NCBI GenBank assembly: GCA_036510575.1
Contig: DATCDR010000214.1
Location: 1-20,448, forward strand
Length of the DNA stretch: 20,448 nucleotides
Direction: 5' to 3'
Source of the DNA: DATCDR01 sp036510575
GTDB taxonomy: Bacteria > Actinomycetota > Acidimicrobiia > Acidimicrobiales > Bog-793
Shown here piece after piece: positions 1-6,845 of the stretch. The translations under genes were made by a program, and so were the position numbers. How positions within the stretch are numbered: the first letter of the stretch is position 1; each line of letters opens with the position of its first letter. A model generated the notes under the pieces. It was not told where the DNA came from and did no database searches. It saw only the letters and a list, made by a program, of their open reading frames with translations.

Positions 1-327
<327 letters not shown>

Positions 328-362
328 CTCTTCGCTCGTGCTCGCTATGGACTGTTCAAGGG

Positions 363-378
363 ATACGTGAATACGTAT
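363..378 (+). repeat. Short hairpin in the 23S-5S spacer
   Basis: A perfect 6-bp inverted repeat (ATACGT at 363-368, ACGTAT at 373-378) has a GAAT tetraloop. It lies in the transcribed spacer between 23S and 5S rRNA, so it could be an RNA processing hairpin. That role is inferred from position only. Confidence 0.4.
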
Positions 379-385
379 GCCTGTT

Positions 386-405
386 TATCGATGAATTCAT
401 CGATA
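386..405 (+). repeat. 20-bp perfect palindrome in the 23S-5S spacer
   Basis: Positions 386-405 read identically on both strands (ATCGAT, GAATTC, ATCGAT plus one flanking T/A pair). In RNA it would fold as an 8-bp stem with an AAUU loop. It is the most AT-rich part of the rrn region and sits about 14 bases before the 5S gene. A role in RNase processing of the pre-rRNA is plausible but not shown. Confidence 0.5.
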
Positions 406-418
406 TCGACAGAAAAGG

Positions 419-538
419 TTTCCGGTGGCCATGGCGGCGGGGATACACCCGTTCCCATCCCGAACACGGCAGTTAAGCCCGCCCGCGCCGATGGTACTTG
501 GGGGGAGACTCCCTGGGAGAGTAGGTCGTCGCCGGAAT
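419..538 (+). rRNA. rrf: 5S ribosomal RNA
   Basis: This is a complete 5S rRNA of about 118-120 nt. The 5' end TTCCGGTGGC pairs with the 3' end GTCGCCGGAA to form helix I. The universal internal segments CCCGTTCCCATCCCGAACACGG and GGGAGAGTAGG are present. The order 23S-5S with an intrinsic terminator right after indicates the end of a normal rrn operon. End positions are accurate to a base or two. Confidence 0.95.
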
Positions 539-549
539 ACTTCTCGAAA

Positions 550-578
550 CCCCCAGCACGTGGTGCTGGGGGTTTTTT
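550..578 (+). terminator. Rho-independent terminator of the rrn operon
   Basis: A perfect 10-bp stem (CCCCCAGCAC at 550-559, GTGCTGGGGG at 563-572) with a GTG loop is followed by six Ts at 573-578. It lies 12 bases after 5S rRNA and should end the rRNA transcript. The TPR gene downstream would therefore need its own promoter. Confidence 0.93.
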
Positions 579-670
579 GTTCGTCTATCTCCTCCGTTTA
601 TTGTCCTCGTTGCCTCCCCTACGATTGCAGCCGCTCGCGGTGCTTCGGGAGGGCAACCTTCTAGAACGAG

Positions 671-676
671 TAGTTT
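671..676 (+). promoter_or_regulatory. Putative -10 box (TAGTTT) of a leaderless transcript for the TPR gene
   Basis: TAGTTT ends six bases before the ATG at 683. There is no Shine-Dalgarno sequence in the intervening CTCCAT. The spacing puts the transcription start at or next to the start codon. No convincing -35 box is visible. The region 579-682 between the terminator and this gene shows nothing else recognisable. Confidence 0.5.
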
Positions 677-682
677 CTCCAT

Positions 683-2632
683 ATGGCTTTACCACCGCGC
701 GATCCTGACGATCGCCGCTCTTCGGCTCTTCCGAGGGACACGTCTGATGCGAGCTCACCTCGTCGAAACCCAGCACGACCACCTCTAACTCGCCGCGCAG
801 GCTCGAGTGGAGACGGACCACGTCGCGACTTCACCGGCGGAGCGCGTCGGAACGCGAGTAGTGGCGGTGACACCAGTGGACGACCTCGCTCTGGATCGCG
901 TGACGCGGCCGACCGGCGCGGCCAGAGTGCCTCCCCGAGCGCTCGTCAGAGCGGTGCCTCCGGCGCAGCAGGTGGCCGCGGACGGCCGAGTGCGCCTCGG
1001 AGCGCGTCCGCCGGTCGCGGCGGGGTAGAGGGCCGCTCGTTCCCGCCCCGCGGAACTGGCGATGATCGAGGCGATCGTAGGGAGCGTCCATCGAGCACGA
1101 CTCGAGAGGGCGGTCGGGACTCGGCGTTCCGGGGTGAGGCCCGTGGCCCACGCGCCGGCGGCTCATTTCGCGACGATTCGCGCGGCGCTCGCGACGACTC
1201 TCGCGGCAGGCCAACTACCAGCTCGCGAGGTGTCTCGACGGGGCGAGGTGCCCCACGCGGAGCGAGTTCGTCGGCTCCAGGTCGCCCGACGAGAGATACC
1301 CTCGCGGTGCCGGGTCGCCGGCGAGAGCAGTTCTCCGAAGATCGTCCAAGTCGCGTTGCTCGAGACGGCTCGGAATACCGCATACCAACGCGCCGCAACA
1401 TGCCCCGTAGCCCGGGTTTTGGAGCGGGAAGACCGGTTGTTCCCGGCGGGGGAAGACCAGGTGCCGGTGACCGACGGCCAGTCGAGTGGGTGCCGGGTGC
1501 GTCACGGCCCAGGCCGCAGGTCGATCGGACCCCTGGTAGCGGTCCTATTCGTCGACGAGACGTGGATCAGGGACTGCGCGACGACGACCGACTCGGTCGG
1601 CATGGCGCGCCCCGTGGCGCGTCGAGTGATCGTGCACCACGCCCAGGTTCTCGCACGCCGCGGACCGGCGACCGTCGCGGTGCTGGCGCTGTCCCTTCGG
1701 GACGCGATGGTGAGTTCCAGCGCAATCTTGGGCGTGCGGCAAAGGCAGGATGGGGTGGTGTAGCTCGTCGGGGCGCAGGCGCGCTCTCGGATCAGGACGA
1801 ACCGGAAACCCAGTTCGCTCGTAGGGACGGTGCTGTTCGACGCGACGCCGCATCGCCAGCGGCTCCGCAACGCCGTGAGCCACAGGCTCGATTTGCGATC
1901 AAGGCTTCTGGGGCCAAGCGCCCCAATTCGCAACGCGGAACTGCCTCAGCGGCGCGAGCAGTTGCCCCGGATTCTGCGCCGGTCCGGCGCAAGCGAAAGC
2001 GCGAGGTGCCGTTCGATGTCTCGAGCGAGCTTCGTCAGGCCGCCGCTCCACGCGACGTCGCAAGAGTCGAGCTTCGCCTGGCCGATGCCGCGCGCGCCTA
2101 TGACCGAGAGCGCTACACCGATGCGCTCCCGACGCTACGCGACCTGGTCAAAGCAGCCCCTGGCGCATCCTCGGTGCGAGAGCTGCTTGGCCTTACTTAC
2201 TACCGGCTCGGTCGTTGGCGAGACGCGATCAGGGAGCTCCGCGCGTTCTTCGAGCTCACCGGGTCGGTTGACCAGCACCCGGTGCTAGCCGACTGTGAGC
2301 GCGCGCTCGGCAACCACTCAGCAGTAACGGAGCTCTTCGGCGAGCTGCGCCAGACCGGTGCTGGAAGTGACGTGCTGGCCGAGGGCCGGCTCGTGATGGC
2401 GGGCTCACTAGCTGACCGCGGGCGTGTCGACGAAGCGATCGAGCTGTTGTTGCCGGCAGTGAATCGACCGGTGCGAAAGCCGCTCGATCGTCATCTGCGG
2501 CAGTGGTACGCGATCGGCGACCTCTATGAGCGAAGTGGCGATCTGCCTCGAGCCCGTGAGTACTTCGTGAAGGTCGTTTCCGCTGATCCCGAGATGTCTG
2601 ATGTCGTCGAGCGTCTGGCCTCGCTTCGGTAG
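683..2632 (+). CDS. TPR protein with long Arg/Gly/Ser/Asp-rich disordered N-terminus
   Basis: This is a 649-aa protein. Residues 1 to about 434 are low complexity, dominated by Arg, Gly, Ser, Asp, Pro and Ala with many RGG-, RDD- and SRG-like clusters and no hydrophobic core, so they are likely disordered and very basic. A basic KRKR patch at about 435 precedes a helical domain (about 450-649) with tetratricopeptide-like repeats, for example the AYDRERYTDALPTLRDLV, YYRLGRWRDAIREL and YAIGDLYERSGDLPRAREYF segments. TPR domains bind proteins; the partner here is unknown. Actinobacterial TPR proteins at this chromosomal position (Rv1691-type) are also known to have a charged N-terminus. The ATG is chosen because a -10-like box lies just upstream. 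RNA binding by the Arg-rich tail is only a guess. Confidence 0.8.
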   Translation: MALPPRDPDDRRSSALPRDTSDASSPRRNPARPPLTRRAGSSGDGPRRDFTGGARRNASSGGDTSGRPRSGSRDAADRRGQSASPSARQSGASGAAGGRGRPSAPRSASAGRGGVEGRSFPPRGTGDDRGDRRERPSSTTREGGRDSAFRGEARGPRAGGSFRDDSRGARDDSRGRPTTSSRGVSTGRGAPRGASSSAPGRPTRDTLAVPGRRREQFSEDRPSRVARDGSEYRIPTRRNMPRSPGFGAGRPVVPGGGRPGAGDRRPVEWVPGASRPRPQVDRTPGSGPIRRRDVDQGLRDDDRLGRHGAPRGASSDRAPRPGSRTPRTGDRRGAGAVPSGRDGEFQRNLGRAAKAGWGGVARRGAGALSDQDEPETQFARRDGAVRRDAASPAAPQRREPQARFAIKASGAKRPNSQRGTASAARAVAPDSAPVRRKRKREVPFDVSSELRQAAAPRDVARVELRLADAARAYDRERYTDALPTLRDLVKAAPGASSVRELLGLTYYRLGRWRDAIRELRAFFELTGSVDQHPVLADCERALGNHSAVTELFGELRQTGAGSDVLAEGRLVMAGSLADRGRVDEAIELLLPAVNRPVRKPLDRHLRQWYAIGDLYERSGDLPRAREYFVKVVSADPEMSDVVERLASLR

Positions 2633-2667
2633 GTGGCCGCGACGGCGTGGACGACTTAGATTGTGGG

Positions 2668-2724
2668 ATGGTTCACAGATCTGAGGTGCCAACTGGGCCG
2701 GGAGACGAATCGCTCCCGACCTGA
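2668..2724 (+). CDS. Possible 18-codon leaderless leader ORF upstream of fbaB
   Basis: ATG at 2668 opens an 18-codon frame (begins MVHRSEVPTG, ends with TGA at 2722-2724). A -10-like hexamer (TTAGAT at 2656-2661 or TAGATT at 2657-2662) lies 5-6 bases before this ATG, the same arrangement as at several genes in this window. Its stop is 17 bases before the fbaB start and just before the fbaB ribosome binding site. It may be a translated leader, or the ATG may be incidental. It has no recognisable amino-acid bias that would suggest attenuation. Confidence 0.3.
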   Translation: MVHRSEVPTGPGDESLPT

Positions 2725-2730
2725 GCGTCA

Positions 2731-2736
2731 AGGAGG
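2731..2736 (+). promoter_or_regulatory. Strong ribosome binding site of fbaB
   Basis: AGGAGG at 2731-2736 lies 5 bases before the ATG at 2742. It is one of the few consensus Shine-Dalgarno sequences in the window. It fixes the fbaB start and implies that this gene, unlike several neighbours, is translated from a leader. Confidence 0.8.
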
Positions 2737-2741
2737 ACGGC

Positions 2742-3797
2742 ATGGCCACTGATATCCAAGCGCTGCTCGGGAGTGAGGCGGAGAGCCTGCTCGGGCATAC
2801 GTCTAAGACGATCATGAAAGAGGAGCTGACGCTCCCAGGGCCGGACTTCATCGACCGGGTCTTCCTCGAGAGCGACCGCTCGCCGAACGTGCTCAAAAGC
2901 CTGGCGTCGCTTTTCAACCACGGCCGCCTCGGCGGAACCGGCTACCTTTCCATCCTCCCGGTCGACCAGGGGATCGAGCACTCCGCAGCGGCGAGCTTCG
3001 CGAAGAACCCGATCTACTTCGATCCGAAGAACATCATCGAGCTCGCCATCGAGGCCGACTGCAACGCCGTAGCTACCACGATGGGTGGCCTCAGCATCGT
3101 CTCGCGTCGCTACGCCCACAAGATCCCGCTGATCGCCAAGTTGAACCACAACGAACTGCTCACCTACCCGACCAAATACGACCAGGTCATGTTCGGCTCG
3201 GTGCAACAAGCGATCGACCTTGGCGCAGCAGGTGTCGGCGCGACCATCTACTTCGGCTCCGATGAGGCGACGCGTCAGATCCAGGAGGTCTCCGCGGCCT
3301 TCGCCGAGGCGCACCGGCACGGGCTTTTCACGGTGTTGTGGACCTATCTGCGCAACAACGCCTTCAAGACCGACGAGGCGGACTACCACCTCTCGGCGGA
3401 TCTCACCGGCCAGGCCAACCACCTCGGTGTCACCATCGGCGCCGACATCATCAAGCAGAAGCAGCCCGAGAACAACGGCGGCTACCTCGCCCTCAAGTTC
3501 GGCCGCACGGATCCGCTCGTCTACTCGACGCTGACCAGCCCGAACCCGATCGATCTCACCAGGTGGCAGGTGATCAACTGTTACGCGGGCAGGATTGGCC
3601 TGATCAACTCAGGTGGCGAGTCCTCAGGCGAGAACGACCTCGCCGATGCAGTCCGAACCGCCGTCATCAACAAGCGAGCGGGCGGAACGGGGCTCATTGT
3701 CGGCAGGAAGGCCTTCCAACGGCCGCTCGCCGACGGCGTGAACCTGATCCACTCCGTCCAGGATGTCTTCTTGGACGCCGAGGTGACGATCGCTTGA
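2742..3797 (+). CDS. fbaB: Fructose-bisphosphate aldolase class I (FbaB/DhnA type)
   Basis: This enzyme cleaves fructose-1,6-bisphosphate to glyceraldehyde-3-phosphate and dihydroxyacetone phosphate, or the reverse, in glycolysis and gluconeogenesis in the cytoplasm. The 351-aa protein closely follows the E. coli FbaB sequence as I remember it, nearly end to end: shared segments include GTGYLSILPVDQG (65-77), GATIYFGS (166-173) and SADLTGQANHLG (218-229). The segment GADIIKQK (233-240) carries the likely Schiff-base lysine, Lys238, by alignment with E. coli Lys237. The C-terminus RKAFQRPLADGVNLI also matches. FbaB is a metal-independent class I aldolase, distinct from the zinc class II enzyme. 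It has a strong RBS. The gene converges on the DUF1015 gene downstream and appears to be monocistronic. Confidence 0.95.
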   Translation: MATDIQALLGSEAESLLGHTSKTIMKEELTLPGPDFIDRVFLESDRSPNVLKSLASLFNHGRLGGTGYLSILPVDQGIEHSAAASFAKNPIYFDPKNIIELAIEADCNAVATTMGGLSIVSRRYAHKIPLIAKLNHNELLTYPTKYDQVMFGSVQQAIDLGAAGVGATIYFGSDEATRQIQEVSAAFAEAHRHGLFTVLWTYLRNNAFKTDEADYHLSADLTGQANHLGVTIGADIIKQKQPENNGGYLALKFGRTDPLVYSTLTSPNPIDLTRWQVINCYAGRIGLINSGGESSGENDLADAVRTAVINKRAGGTGLIVGRKAFQRPLADGVNLIHSVQDVFLDAEVTIA

Positions 3798-3822
3798 GCG
3801 ATCCGCCGCTCGACCGAGCGGC
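3788..3822 (+). terminator. Two adjacent hairpins after fbaB, candidate terminator without T-run
   Basis: A first hairpin (GATCGC at 3788-3793, GCGATC at 3798-3803) contains the fbaB stop codon in its TTGA loop. A second (GCCGCTC at 3805-3811, GAGCGGC at 3816-3822) follows immediately with a GACC loop. Both stems are perfect. There is no T-tract after either, so classical intrinsic termination is uncertain. Their place between convergent genes supports a role in transcript ends or mRNA stability. Confidence 0.4.
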
Positions 3823-3882
3823 TCGCGGCTGCTCTGGATCGCGTTGGTGGTGGAGTCGGACGCCTCGACCGACCAGGAAGTA

Positions 3883-5103
3883 CTAGCTGGCGTCGGCGAC
3901 GACGCGATAGACCATCCCGGTTCGTGGCTTCGGGTAGAAAAACGTCGTCTTTGGCGGCATTCGCTTACCGCTGTGCGCGGTCTCCGCTATCTGGGCGACC
4001 GTGGCAGGGCGGAGCAGGATCGCCGCCTGGGCCTCGCCGCTCGTGACGGCGTTCGCTGCGAGCAAGGTGCCGTGTTGGTAGGCGAGCTCGTGTGCAGGAA
4101 GCGCCGCCAGGGCGACGTCGAGACGGCTCGAGTCGAGGTCCGCTTCGGCCCGTTCGTAGACGACGCCGAGAGGCTGGAGGTAGAAGTTCCCCGATCCGGT
4201 CACGAGACCTAGTGCCTCCATCTCGACGAGATTCAAACCGAGCTCGCCAGCGTCGTCAGGGCCGGGGATCACGTCGAAGAAAGGACGAAATGCCCCGACG
4301 AGGTCGAAGTCGTCAGGAACTCCGGAGACGAGTCGGTGGATAGCCTGGACGAAGAGCTCGTCTGGTGTGAGTTCGACGACGAGCGCCATCACGAGGTCGT
4401 AGTCGCCTGGCGCGTCGGCTGTAGTGCTTCGTTGCTCGGCCCGGTAGAAGGTCGCGGTCTCATAGCGGTGGTGGCCGTCCGCGATGACGACCGGCGTCGA
4501 GGCGACGAGTCGCTCGATCTCTTCGAGCACGTCGGGATCGCTCACCACGTAGAGCTCATGGATGATGCCGTCGTCGTCGGAGGCGCGGATCGGCTGCAGA
4601 TCGGTCGTCGCGTCGGCACAGACCTTCGACAGCCCCGCTGCGAGGGAGAGCCCCCAGATCGGGCTCGTGTTCCGCCCCGTCGCCCGGAGTAGATCGAGCC
4701 GGTCACCCTTGGGCTTTGGCGTCGTCTGCTCGTGGGGCAGGACGAGGCCTGCGCCGGAGGCGTCGATCTCGAGGGCACCGATCGCCCCGGTGCTCGAGTG
4801 GGCGACGCCATGCTCGTCGAGGAATCGCATCCGATAGATGTAAAAGGCCGCTACGTCGTCGAATAAGAGCGCTCCATCGGCCTGCCAGGACGCGAAGAGG
4901 TCCGCCGCGTGCTCGTAGCGGCTCCTCCCGCCTTCCGGATCCTCGATCGGCAGCTCGACATGGATCGCGTTGTAGGGGCTTCGGGCCGCAAGCGCTGTGC
5001 GCTCGATGTCGTCGACCACGTCATAGGGCGGCGCGATCACGCGAGCGATCGGAGCCAGGTCTTCTTGGTAGCGCTGTCCGGCAAAGGGTAGGAATCGGGG
5101 CAC
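3883..5103 (-). CDS. DUF1015 family protein
   Basis: The 406-aa protein matches the DUF1015 family of uncharacterised cytoplasmic proteins. The N-terminus (RFLPFAGQRYQ, then IAPPYDVV at about residues 24-31) and the central ADGHHRYETA motif are the hallmarks I recognise. The histidine-rich motif suggests a catalytic or metal/nucleotide site, but the reaction is not something I can state. The start is GTG at 5103; no Shine-Dalgarno is visible, and the hexamer GATAGT lies eight bases upstream on the minus strand. The gene is divergent from the HAD phosphatase and convergent with fbaB. In some bacteria DUF1015 genes lie near serine/phosphoglycerate metabolism genes; nothing here confirms that. 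Confidence 0.85.
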   Translation of the reverse strand: MPRFLPFAGQRYQEDLAPIARVIAPPYDVVDDIERTALAARSPYNAIHVELPIEDPEGGRSRYEHAADLFASWQADGALLFDDVAAFYIYRMRFLDEHGVAHSSTGAIGALEIDASGAGLVLPHEQTTPKPKGDRLDLLRATGRNTSPIWGLSLAAGLSKVCADATTDLQPIRASDDDGIIHELYVVSDPDVLEEIERLVASTPVVIADGHHRYETATFYRAEQRSTTADAPGDYDLVMALVVELTPDELFVQAIHRLVSGVPDDFDLVGAFRPFFDVIPGPDDAGELGLNLVEMEALGLVTGSGNFYLQPLGVVYERAEADLDSSRLDVALAALPAHELAYQHGTLLAANAVTSGEAQAAILLRPATVAQIAETAHSGKRMPPKTTFFYPKPRTGMVYRVVADAS

Positions 5104-5129
5104 GTCTCTTGACTATCACAAATGGATCG

Positions 5130-5199
5130 CGTGCCCAATCTGACCTCGGAGGCGAAACGGGCGGTCGTCCTCGGGCGTTGTCGAGCATGATTGGGCACG
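5130..5199. promoter_or_regulatory. Inverted 11-bp repeat in the DUF1015/HAD divergent promoter region
   Basis: CGTGCCCAATC at 5130-5140 and its exact reverse complement GATTGGGCACG at 5189-5199 are separated by 48 bp. Both copies read outwards towards the flanking genes. The same 111-bp gap also holds a direct repeat of GGAGGCGAAA (5148-5157 and 5206-5215), whose second copy includes the HAD ribosome binding site. The pair could be operator sites or matched promoter elements shared by the two divergent genes. Confidence 0.45.
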
Positions 5200-5214
5200 G
5201 CGACAGGAGGCGAA

Positions 5215-5997
5215 ATGGCAACGGACAACTGGATGTTCGATCTCGACGGGGTCGTGTGGCTCGCGAACGACGCGATACCTGGCTCAGCCGAGGCGCTCGG
5301 GCGTCTCGCTGAATCGGGGCGCACCGTCACGTTCTTTACCAACAACTCGTTCTCGCGACGTGCCGACCTGCTTGCGAAGTTCGCGTCGCACGGCATTGCT
5401 TGTAGCGACGAGCAGCTCTACTCCTCGGCCGAGGCCGCGGCGTACCTTCTCGAGCCGGGAGAGAGCGCCTATGTGCTTGGCGGCGGCGGCATCGAGGAGG
5501 CTCTGCTCGCCCGCGGTGTGGAGCTCGTTGGAACCGAGGCGATATCTGGTGGGGCGACGGTGGACGCGGTCCTCGTCGGCTTGGACCTGACGTTGCAGTT
5601 CGCACGACTGACCGCCGCCGTGCGAGCCATCGCAGCAGGAGCTCGACTCGTCGGGACGAATGACGATGCCACCTATCCGACTCCGGACGGACCGCTCCCG
5701 GGAGGAGGCTCGCTGCTTGCCGCGGTGGCCTACGCGTCAGGAGCGACGCCGGTCGTCGCCGGCAAGCCGTACGAACCTGCAGCTGAGCTCGTTCGCCGAC
5801 GACTCGGCGAAGTCGCGGTGATGGTCGGCGATCGGCCCGAGACTGACGGCAGATTCGCGGAGCGCCTCGGCGCGAAGTACGCGATGGTTCGCTCCGGTGT
5901 CACGCCTCCCGGCACGGTGGTCGACAACCCGGTTCCGGACTTCGATGCGCTCAATCTGGCCGCGCTCGCCGACGAGATCCTCGGAGGCAAGAAGTAG
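5215..5997 (+). CDS. HAD-superfamily class IIA (NagD/PGP-like) phosphatase
   Basis: This is a 260-aa cytoplasmic phosphatase of the NagD branch. Motif I is DLDGV with the nucleophile and acid/base aspartates at Asp9 and Asp11. Motif II is TNN at residues 42-44. The motif III lysine is in AGKPYEP and motif IV is GDRPETD. A cap domain of class IIA type sits between motifs II and III. The actinobacterial counterpart at this locus (Rv1692-type) is reported to be a glycerol-3-phosphate phosphatase; that substrate is inferred here from position only. ATG 5215 is chosen over TTG 5191 because AGGAGG lies four bases before it and the protein then starts just ahead of motif I. Confidence 0.87.
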   Translation: MATDNWMFDLDGVVWLANDAIPGSAEALGRLAESGRTVTFFTNNSFSRRADLLAKFASHGIACSDEQLYSSAEAAAYLLEPGESAYVLGGGGIEEALLARGVELVGTEAISGGATVDAVLVGLDLTLQFARLTAAVRAIAAGARLVGTNDDATYPTPDGPLPGGGSLLAAVAYASGATPVVAGKPYEPAAELVRRRLGEVAVMVGDRPETDGRFAERLGAKYAMVRSGVTPPGTVVDNPVPDFDALNLAALADEILGGKK

Positions 5998-6103
5998 TTC
6001 AGACCTAGTTCGTCCAACCTCTGGTCTGGCCCGCTCTCCAATGGGACCGGTCGATAATCGGGGGGATTCGGGCGCGTGAGGCTCCTGAGCAGGTCGCGGC
6101 CGG

Positions 6104-6109
6104 TAGGCT
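6104..6109 (+). promoter_or_regulatory. Putative -10 box (TAGGCT) of a leaderless transcript
   Basis: TAGGCT is followed by six bases (CGTTAC) and then the GTG start at 6116. No Shine-Dalgarno sequence can be placed in that gap. The same hexamer is found 7 bases before the start at 13082. The rest of the 118-bp gap after the HAD gene holds nothing I recognise. Confidence 0.5.
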
Positions 6110-6115
6110 CGTTAC

Positions 6116-6736
6116 GTGCCTACCAGTTCTGATCGGTTGAAGGAGAATCTTCGCCGGTACCTCGACTCGGCGACGTCGTTCACGACTTCGCTGTCCTCGA
6201 TGAGCCGGAGCGACCTCGAGCGCTTGCTTCGGGAGCTCACCTCCAACGGCGCGGCCGTGAACCGACAACGACTCGACGACCTGCTCGAAGAGCTTCGAGC
6301 ACGCGGAGCTCGCGGCGCGGAGCACATCATCGAGGCTGTTCGAACTCAGGCGAAGCGCGATATCTCTTCCGCGTCGAACGTCGCACGGGAGGATCTTGCG
6401 CTGGTCGCAGATCGAGTCGCGAACTTGATTTCAGATCTCTTCGGTGTCGAAGTGGCACCGCCGAAGAAGGCAGCAGCAAAAAAGCCAGCAGCGGCAAAAA
6501 AGGCAGCGCCCGCCAAGGAGGCCGCTCCAGCCAAGAAAGCCGCACCCGCGAAGAAGGCTGCGCCAGTTAAGAAGGCTGCGCCAGTTAAGAAGGCTGCACC
6601 GGCGAAGAAAGCTGCGCCAGTTAAGAAGGCGGCACCCGCAAAGAAGGCGGCACCCGCAAAGAAGGCTGCCCCAGCGAAGAAAGCCGCCCCAGCCAAGAAG
6701 GCGGCTCCGCAAAAGCGAAGCCCGGGTAGCCGGTAG
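6116..6736 (+). CDS. Small helical protein with histone-H1-like Lys-Ala-Pro tail
   Basis: This is a 206-aa protein. Residues 1-110 are predicted to be helical and charged (LKENLRRYLDSATSF; LERLLRELTSNG; LDDLLEELRARG). They resemble small actinobacterial proteins encoded between the HAD phosphatase and nadK (Rv1693 position). Residues 127-198 are twelve tandem hexapeptides of the type (A/V)K(K/E)AAP, and the preceding 115-126 is similar but irregular. Such tails resemble histone H1, AlgP and PhaF and generally bind DNA non-specifically, so nucleoid association is the likely role. No phasin-type function can be assigned. GTG at 6116 is chosen because of the upstream -10-like box. No tlyA gene follows, although it does in mycobacteria. 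Confidence 0.75.
   Translation: MPTSSDRLKENLRRYLDSATSFTTSLSSMSRSDLERLLRELTSNGAAVNRQRLDDLLEELRARGARGAEHIIEAVRTQAKRDISSASNVAREDLALVADRVANLISDLFGVEVAPPKKAAAKKPAAAKKAAPAKEAAPAKKAAPAKKAAPVKKAAPVKKAAPAKKAAPVKKAAPAKKAAPAKKAAPAKKAAPAKKAAPQKRSPGSR
6494..6709 (+). repeat. Tandem 18-bp repeat, 12 units, coding for the Lys-Ala-Pro tail
   Basis: Twelve 18-bp units in frame encode (A/V)K(K/E)AAP. Some neighbours are identical or nearly so (units with GCGCCAGTTAAGAAGGCT; units with GGCACCCGCAAAGAA), showing recent duplication. Others differ at synonymous positions. Unit number is likely to vary between strains by slippage or recombination without breaking the frame. Confidence 0.9.
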
Positions 6737-6845
6737 CCGCAGCTGGCGTCTTTCGCTTTTCGCGTCGGCGTGGAGAGTCGACCAATTCATTGTGGAAGTG
6801 GTGACGCAGATTGCTGATGGGCCTGGTTGTTGGCAGGATGGCGCT

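Noticed and set aside
579..682. tRNA or further rRNA-operon RNA after the terminator
   Set aside because: No cloverleaf or T-loop consensus could be placed; the region looks like a simple promoter gap.
1062..1763. 233-codon alternative plus-strand frame within the TPR gene
   Set aside because: It mirrors the Arg-rich low-complexity region; the main frame continues into a real TPR domain and this one does not.
2673..3422. Long open frame (249 codons) on the minus strand opposite fbaB
   Set aside because: It lies antisense to a clearly recognisable aldolase and shows only high-GC frame mirroring; no family motif is visible.
3338..3886. 182-codon frame overlapping the fbaB 3' end
   Set aside because: It is an out-of-frame shadow of fbaB with Arg/Pro-rich, non-conserved sequence.
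6005..6325. Minus-strand frame over the gap before the Lys-rich protein gene
   Set aside because: It is antisense to the start of the supported gene and has no recognisable product.
6494..6709. Regular short repeats as a possible CRISPR array
   Set aside because: The units are contiguous 18-mers with no spacers and encode a uniform peptide repeat in a gene.
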